Assembly (NCBI GenBank): GCA_900545215.1
Contig: UQXW01000064.1
Coordinates: 1-9,020, forward strand
DNA: 9,020 nt
Reading direction: 5' to 3'
Source: an uncultured Bacteroidota bacterium
GTDB lineage: Bacteria > Bacteroidota > Bacteroidia > Bacteroidales > P3
Shown here: positions 6,501 to 9,020 of the stretch, in pieces
How positions within the stretch are numbered: position 1 is the first letter of the stretch
How the letters are laid out: each line of letters starts with the position of its first letter
Translations under genes and position numbers: made by a program
The notes under the pieces: model-generated
Told to the model about the DNA's origin: nothing
Database searches by the model: none
What the model saw: the letters and a program-made list of their open reading frames with translations, nothing else

Positions 6501-8051
6501 AAGTTCGTTTCCACTCATCCGAATCAAGGAGGCTTGCATTTCAATTCTTCAAAGGCAACTTTGGACTTGACGGAGAACAAATTGTCGGCAGGTGAGGTGT
6601 ATTTGATAAAATGTGCCGACGCAGGAGTAAGACCCGGAGACGGAATGGTTACGATATATCCCGGAGCCCAAATGGACACTTTGGAAAACGCCACGATATT
6701 GGCAAACACCGAAAGCAAATTACACGAATATCGTAATGCGAGAATACATATTGCGTCCTCTCAAATATACTCTGCAAACGGTTATATAGACTATGTGGAC
6801 GAAGATGGCAAGAAACATCCTGTCTTTATCAGCGAACTGAATCCGTTAAGCGGTCAATCCGTCGGAAAAGGCGACATTACAAAGGACAGCTCCTTGGCAT
6901 TGAGTTCGGCATTCAACTTCTTCGGTAAAGTTACTGTAAATGCACAAGACAGCAATTTCCATTTTGACGGAGGAGTGCAAATATCCGCAAATTGCAATGA
7001 TAGAGAGGCAGCATGGATTAAGTTTTCTGCTCCGATAGACCCGCAAGCCATATATATTCCTGTTTCGGAAGCTCCTGTCGATATAGAAAACAACAGAATT
7101 ACGGCTTCGGTTCTCTTCAACGAAGACAACTTCGAACCTAAGATTGCTTTCTTGACATCGGATACGGAGGGTGATAACGTCATGCTTTCTGCCAAAGGCT
7201 ACCTTACTTACGACAAAGCCAAGAAAAATTACATCATTGCATCGAAGCAGAAGCTCGAAGATTTCGAGCAAACGGGAGAATATCTTTCTTATAACAAGAC
7301 ACGTTGCGACATAAAGGGAGAAGGCAATATCAAAATGGGGCTTCCTGTCAGCAGTGCGGTACAGATGAACAATTACGGAACTGTTACGGTGGATAAAAAC
7401 AACGAAGCAGTTTTGCAGATGAGCCTTGCAGTAAACTTTCCGTTCTCTCAACAAGCCTTGGATTTGATGGGAGTGGAACTATACGAAGATTTGAATTTAA
7501 GTCCGATAGATTTGGAGAACTCAGCCTACAAACAATATCTCAAATACATATATGGAGAGGAAAAAGGTGAGGAATGGTTTGAAGATTTGCTGGTAACGGG
7601 AGAATGGAAAAGCATACCGAAAGAAGTTGCAAGCACATTGTTCTTCCCAAGTGTGCGATTGGTTTGGGATCCTGTCAAACACAGTTATATAGGAACGGCA
7701 ACTGCTCAACTCGGATACGTAGGTAATTACCAAATCAACAAAACCATAAGAACGAAAATACAACTCATAAAGACCACTCTTACAACCGAAATCAGGATAT
7801 ACGTGGAGGCTAACCCCGATCACTGGTATTTCTTTACTTACAACGGAGCCGCAATGAGTGCATTGTCATCGAACGAGACTTTCAACTCAATCATCAATGA
7901 CACTCCCCGCAAAGACAGAGAGACCGAGACGAAAGGCGGAAAGCTTTACACATACAGACTTGCCACACCGGCAGAAAAACGTAACTTCATAAGAAATCTC
8001 GAATTGGGAGACCAATACGAAGAAAAGGAAACAGACAATACGGAGGAATAA
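3525..8051 (+). CDS. Very large secreted protein of unknown function (about 1508 residues), beta-rich, probably periplasmic or outer-membrane associated
   Basis: I do not recognise a characterised family; it resembles large hypothetical proteins conserved in Bacteroidales. Residues 1-23 form a Sec signal peptide (MMKNLLR, hydrophobic core, then GLQAQ), with signal peptidase I cleavage likely after A23. No lipobox is seen. Residues 35-145 look helical (DELTEMVASDV, EALLTEYGQVW). From about 150 to 1300 the protein is a long run of predicted beta strands with recurring Gly-rich turns, for example GGKFLGTGDV (near 315), NGKGQF (760), NGLLGTGYLDYL (773-784), GLTGKGS (868-874) and KGEGNIKMG (1264-1272). 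That pattern suits a stacked beta-solenoid or OstA/LptA-like architecture, which is inference only. A short segment at about 474-526 looks helical. Residues 1304-1370 are mixed helical, then strands near 1375-1440 and an acidic tail. No type IX sorting domain, catalytic motif or transmembrane helix is visible. The gene overlaps prmA and ends 2 bases before plsY, suggesting an envelope role. Confidence 0.9.
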   Translation: MMKNLLRTIVFSVCVSAMFGLQAQKFKGFSGNSDTYIDELTEMVASDVNLKGDQKKDYEALLTEYGQVWSNFSIQHRKDIVKLSQLMAKKNARARNGFYEFIQTQIAFQSSNQSPESYNQWLKGMQEYIANHNLKIYNSAVVATYNLLGGGYLYLSKTVHWNMGDAGGYVFRNDSVRGVYADINSEIDLTYGTITDSNTIHSTKGRFYLMENSFEGQGGIVNWEKTGLQGDEVYVELDKYTVALNRATIFADSVTFTNKEFFSHKLKGRFEDLCSDGKAGKDDSYPRFYSYKKEEIIKNIYPDVDYVGGFTQQGGKFLGTGDVKMPAELRFYKEGKVYIRAKAIEHPFSREGIITKDCQVTIYTNQDSIYHPSTKMNFNKSNRQIFFNDYREGISASPWVDSYHCIDIYTEAVYANLDDYKIEFTAVKGPARETFATFESNNYYSEDKWNKLQGIDEQNPLFRIQAFVKKTGKEQFTVKQFSKFIGLEPVQAKLMLMNVALNGFIIYESYRETAIVKPKLYDYIAANRKRADYDALRFVSATKGEPNAVLNVLDMELRMNGIEKFTLSDTHNVSIRPLNGSIRMKKNRSFEFDGDVMAGRFKMTGKDCKFSYEQFALDLPSIDSLNFYVPLYDDSTKLVMIQTPIQHLYCKLLIDEPNNKSSLKKVEGYPIMSSLENSYVYYDSPKIQNGVYNRERFYYKLDTFQIKNLFNFKTDSVRFEGVFVSDGIFEEIKEPLVVMRDYSLGFKMETPSTGLATYNGKGQFYNSIDLSCNGLLGTGYLDYLASRSYSKMFVFHPDSAFCITEKFVCFEKSTGKSSAAFAKVDVTQTSEHWYPKADYMFVEQKAEAFNMYDGKAFHTGSLTVSPEGLTGKGSTKSEEMIVNSELTKFKNDNYTSDTANFVLNALDGNSIAFKAENVLAKVDFINRKGEFVSNEGVSKTELPFLQYSCYVDKFAWDMDNKQLALVDTQSPKVEGFASKNIRELVDSEQPGAKFVSTHPNQGGLHFNSSKATLDLTENKLSAGEVYLIKCADAGVRPGDGMVTIYPGAQMDTLENATILANTESKLHEYRNARIHIASSQIYSANGYIDYVDEDGKKHPVFISELNPLSGQSVGKGDITKDSSLALSSAFNFFGKVTVNAQDSNFHFDGGVQISANCNDREAAWIKFSAPIDPQAIYIPVSEAPVDIENNRITASVLFNEDNFEPKIAFLTSDTEGDNVMLSAKGYLTYDKAKKNYIIASKQKLEDFEQTGEYLSYNKTRCDIKGEGNIKMGLPVSSAVQMNNYGTVTVDKNNEAVLQMSLAVNFPFSQQALDLMGVELYEDLNLSPIDLENSAYKQYLKYIYGEEKGEEWFEDLLVTGEWKSIPKEVASTLFFPSVRLVWDPVKHSYIGTATAQLGYVGNYQINKTIRTKIQLIKTTLTTEIRIYVEANPDHWYFFTYNGAAMSALSSNETFNSIINDTPRKDRETETKGGKLYTYRLATPAEKRNFIRNLELGDQYEEKETDNTEE
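8042..8046 (+). promoter_or_regulatory. GGAGG Shine-Dalgarno-like sequence before plsY
   Basis: GGAGG lies 7 bases before the plsY ATG and inside the last codons of the preceding gene (Thr-Glu-Glu-stop). The spacing is ideal for a ribosome binding site, but genes of this phylum rarely rely on one and the bases also encode Glu codons, so the match may be accidental. It supports the ATG at 8054. Confidence 0.45.
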
Positions 8052-8053
8052 AA

Positions 8054-8725
8054 ATGACTTTTAGCGATTTACCATTGGCAACTGTCCTATCTCTCGGACT
8101 TCTTGCCGCATACTTTTTGGGTTCCATTCCATCGGCCGTGTGGATAGGAAAATCATTTTACGGAGTAGATGTCAGGGAAAAAGGAAGCAAAAACGCAGGA
8201 ACCACGAATACCATAAGGGTACTCGGATTGCTTCCGGGGCTTTTTGTCTTGGGAATAGACGTATTCAAAGGCTGGCTGGCGGTTTATCTTGCTAAATTTT
8301 TCGGCAGCAGCCTTGCCGAGATGAACCATGATTACCTTGTTTACTATCAGTTGGTCATCGGAATTTTTGCTGTCATCGGGCATGCACTTCCCATATTTGC
8401 ACGTTTCAAAGGCGGCAAAGGCGTTGCCACGATGCTGGGTGTCGTAATCGGATTGTTCGATAAAATCATACCTCTTGTACTTGCAGTCTTCGTCATAGTG
8501 TTTATACTTACTCATTACATATCCGTATCCTCCATGAGTGCGGCAGTGAGCTTCCCTGTCTTTTATTCCACATGTAGTATTTGGTTACACTACAACATCA
8601 ATACGGTACAACTCTGTTTCTCGGTCATTGTCGCATTGTTTATCTTGTGGACACATAGAAAAAACATCAAAAGACTGATACATCACGAAGAACCGAAGTT
8701 CAAGTTCAAGAAAACAGTGGACTGA
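8054..8725 (+). CDS. plsY: Acyl-phosphate:glycerol-3-phosphate acyltransferase PlsY
   Basis: PlsY transfers an acyl chain from acyl-phosphate to glycerol-3-phosphate, the first committed step of phospholipid synthesis, in the inner membrane. The 223-residue protein is strongly hydrophobic, with about five to seven membrane segments as in the family. The three signature regions are present: GSIPSA (23-28) with GSKNAGTTNTIRVLG (44-58), GHALPIFARFKGGKGVAT (109-126), and WTHRKNIKRL (199-208). The invariant Ser45, Asn47, Gly49, His110 and Asn204 are recognisable. Slightly longer than the roughly 200-residue norm, it ends in a basic tail (KFKFKK, 215-220). The ATG at 8054 is 2 bases after the preceding stop and has a Shine-Dalgarno match. 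Its partner PlsX, which makes acyl-phosphate, is not in the window. Confidence 0.96.
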   Translation: MTFSDLPLATVLSLGLLAAYFLGSIPSAVWIGKSFYGVDVREKGSKNAGTTNTIRVLGLLPGLFVLGIDVFKGWLAVYLAKFFGSSLAEMNHDYLVYYQLVIGIFAVIGHALPIFARFKGGKGVATMLGVVIGLFDKIIPLVLAVFVIVFILTHYISVSSMSAAVSFPVFYSTCSIWLHYNINTVQLCFSVIVALFILWTHRKNIKRLIHHEEPKFKFKKTVD

Positions 8726-8727
8726 TT

Positions 8728-8754
8728 CAAACAAAGTCTGACTTTATCGGTTTG
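8728..8754 (+). other. Imperfect hairpin in the plsY-PLD gap
   Basis: CAAAC (8728-8732) pairs with GTTTG (8750-8754), and inside it AAAGTC-T-GACTTT (8733-8745) forms a second stem. Four unpaired bases lie on the 3' side. No T-run follows, so this is at best a weak attenuator or mRNA stability element, and it could be chance. Confidence 0.25.
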
Positions 8755-8774
8755 TCTTACAAAGCAATCTGCCA

Positions 8775-9020
8775 ATGGAAAAATTCAAAATCTTCGACGA
8801 CAATCTTGTTCTCTTCAATTCCGTATTGGAAGACATCAGAAATGCAAAACAAAGCATTTGGATCGAGATTTATCGCTTCGGAAAAGATGCCATGGGCGAG
8901 AAATTCCGTATGGCATTGGAGGATAAAGCGAGCGAAGGCTTGGAAGTGAAAATTCTTGTTGACGCATGGGGTACAGGAGAAGACACAACTTTCTTCGAGC
9001 CTTTTGCCGGAGCTCGCGAA
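8775..9020 (+). CDS. Phospholipase D superfamily protein (cardiolipin-synthase-like), N-terminal part only
   Basis: The first 82 residues are visible before the window ends; I translated them by hand from the ATG at 8775. The sequence MEKFKIFDDNLVLFNSVLED, then IRNAKQSIWIEIYRFGKDAMG and then ALEDKASEGLEVKILVDAWG, is the typical first half of a PLD domain: a strand/helix pair in which residues about 22-33 and 57-66 are the A-K-x-S-I-x-I-E and G-x-x-V-K-I-L-x-D signatures. The catalytic HxKxxxxD motifs would come later and are off-window. In cardiolipin synthases this domain condenses two phosphatidylglycerols, or PG with PE. The absence of N-terminal membrane helices fits the ClsB/ClsC-like soluble type, but other PLD enzymes, including nucleases, cannot be excluded. 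It lies 49 bases after plsY on the same strand, so a common phospholipid operon is plausible. Confidence 0.82.
   Translation, partial: MEKFKIFDDNLVLFNSVLEDIRNAKQSIWIEIYRFGKDAMGEKFRMALEDKASEGLEVKILVDAWGTGEDTTFFEPFAGARE

Noticed and set aside
6846..7454. A 202-codon open frame antisense to the large gene.
   Set aside because: It lies entirely opposite a convincing continuous reading frame and shows no domain, start signal or promoter.
3525..8051. The large protein as LptD, a TonB-dependent receptor or a type IX-secreted adhesin.
   Set aside because: No plug or beta-barrel C-terminal signature, TonB box, or conserved type IX C-terminal sorting domain could be seen; the acidic tail ends in DNTEE instead.

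Overview
The window looks like a chromosomal segment from a member of the Bacteroidota, most likely the Bacteroidales. This is inferred from several signs: a TAnnTTTG-type promoter box in front of tpiA, almost no Shine-Dalgarno sequences, an S9-family peptidase whose N-terminal half resembles the Bacteroidales prolyl tripeptidyl/dipeptidyl peptidase IV group, and a moderately AT-rich base composition. I see no insertion sequence, tRNA, rRNA, CRISPR array or phage gene.

Layout. Two genes lie on the minus strand on the left: a polyprenol-phosphate-mannose-synthase-like family 2 glycosyltransferase (719-1447), then 21 bases further on a secreted S9 peptidase that runs off the left edge (697 to 1). 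A 442-base divergent intergenic region (1448-1889) separates them from a plus-strand cluster. That cluster is tpiA, prmA, a very large secreted protein of unknown function (about 1508 residues, half of the window), plsY and the start of a phospholipase-D-superfamily (cardiolipin-synthase-like) gene that runs off the right edge. Spacing within the plus cluster is tight (7 bases, 1-base overlap, 2 bases, 49 bases), so it probably forms one operon behind a recognisable tpiA promoter at 1816-1846.

Most notable features. (1) The divergent intergenic region holds a 21-bp tandem array. Four strong units each carry an 11-bp near-palindrome of the form AAWCGSCGWTT, with centres exactly 21 bp apart (1531, 1552, 1573, 1594), and three decayed units follow in phase. 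The cores pair into two perfect hairpins. (2) The large protein has a signal peptide, a helical N-terminal part, a long stretch rich in beta strands and Gly-x-Gly patterns, and a distinct C-terminal part. It matches no characterised family that I recognise. It sits between prmA and the phospholipid-synthesis gene plsY, followed by the PLD-type gene.

How the genes fit together. TpiA (glycolysis) produces or removes dihydroxyacetone phosphate, the precursor of glycerol-3-phosphate, which PlsY acylates in the first step of phospholipid synthesis; the PLD-family protein may act later in the same pathway. PrmA methylates ribosomal protein L11 and has no evident link to lipids. An envelope role for the large protein is an inference from its signal peptide and neighbours.
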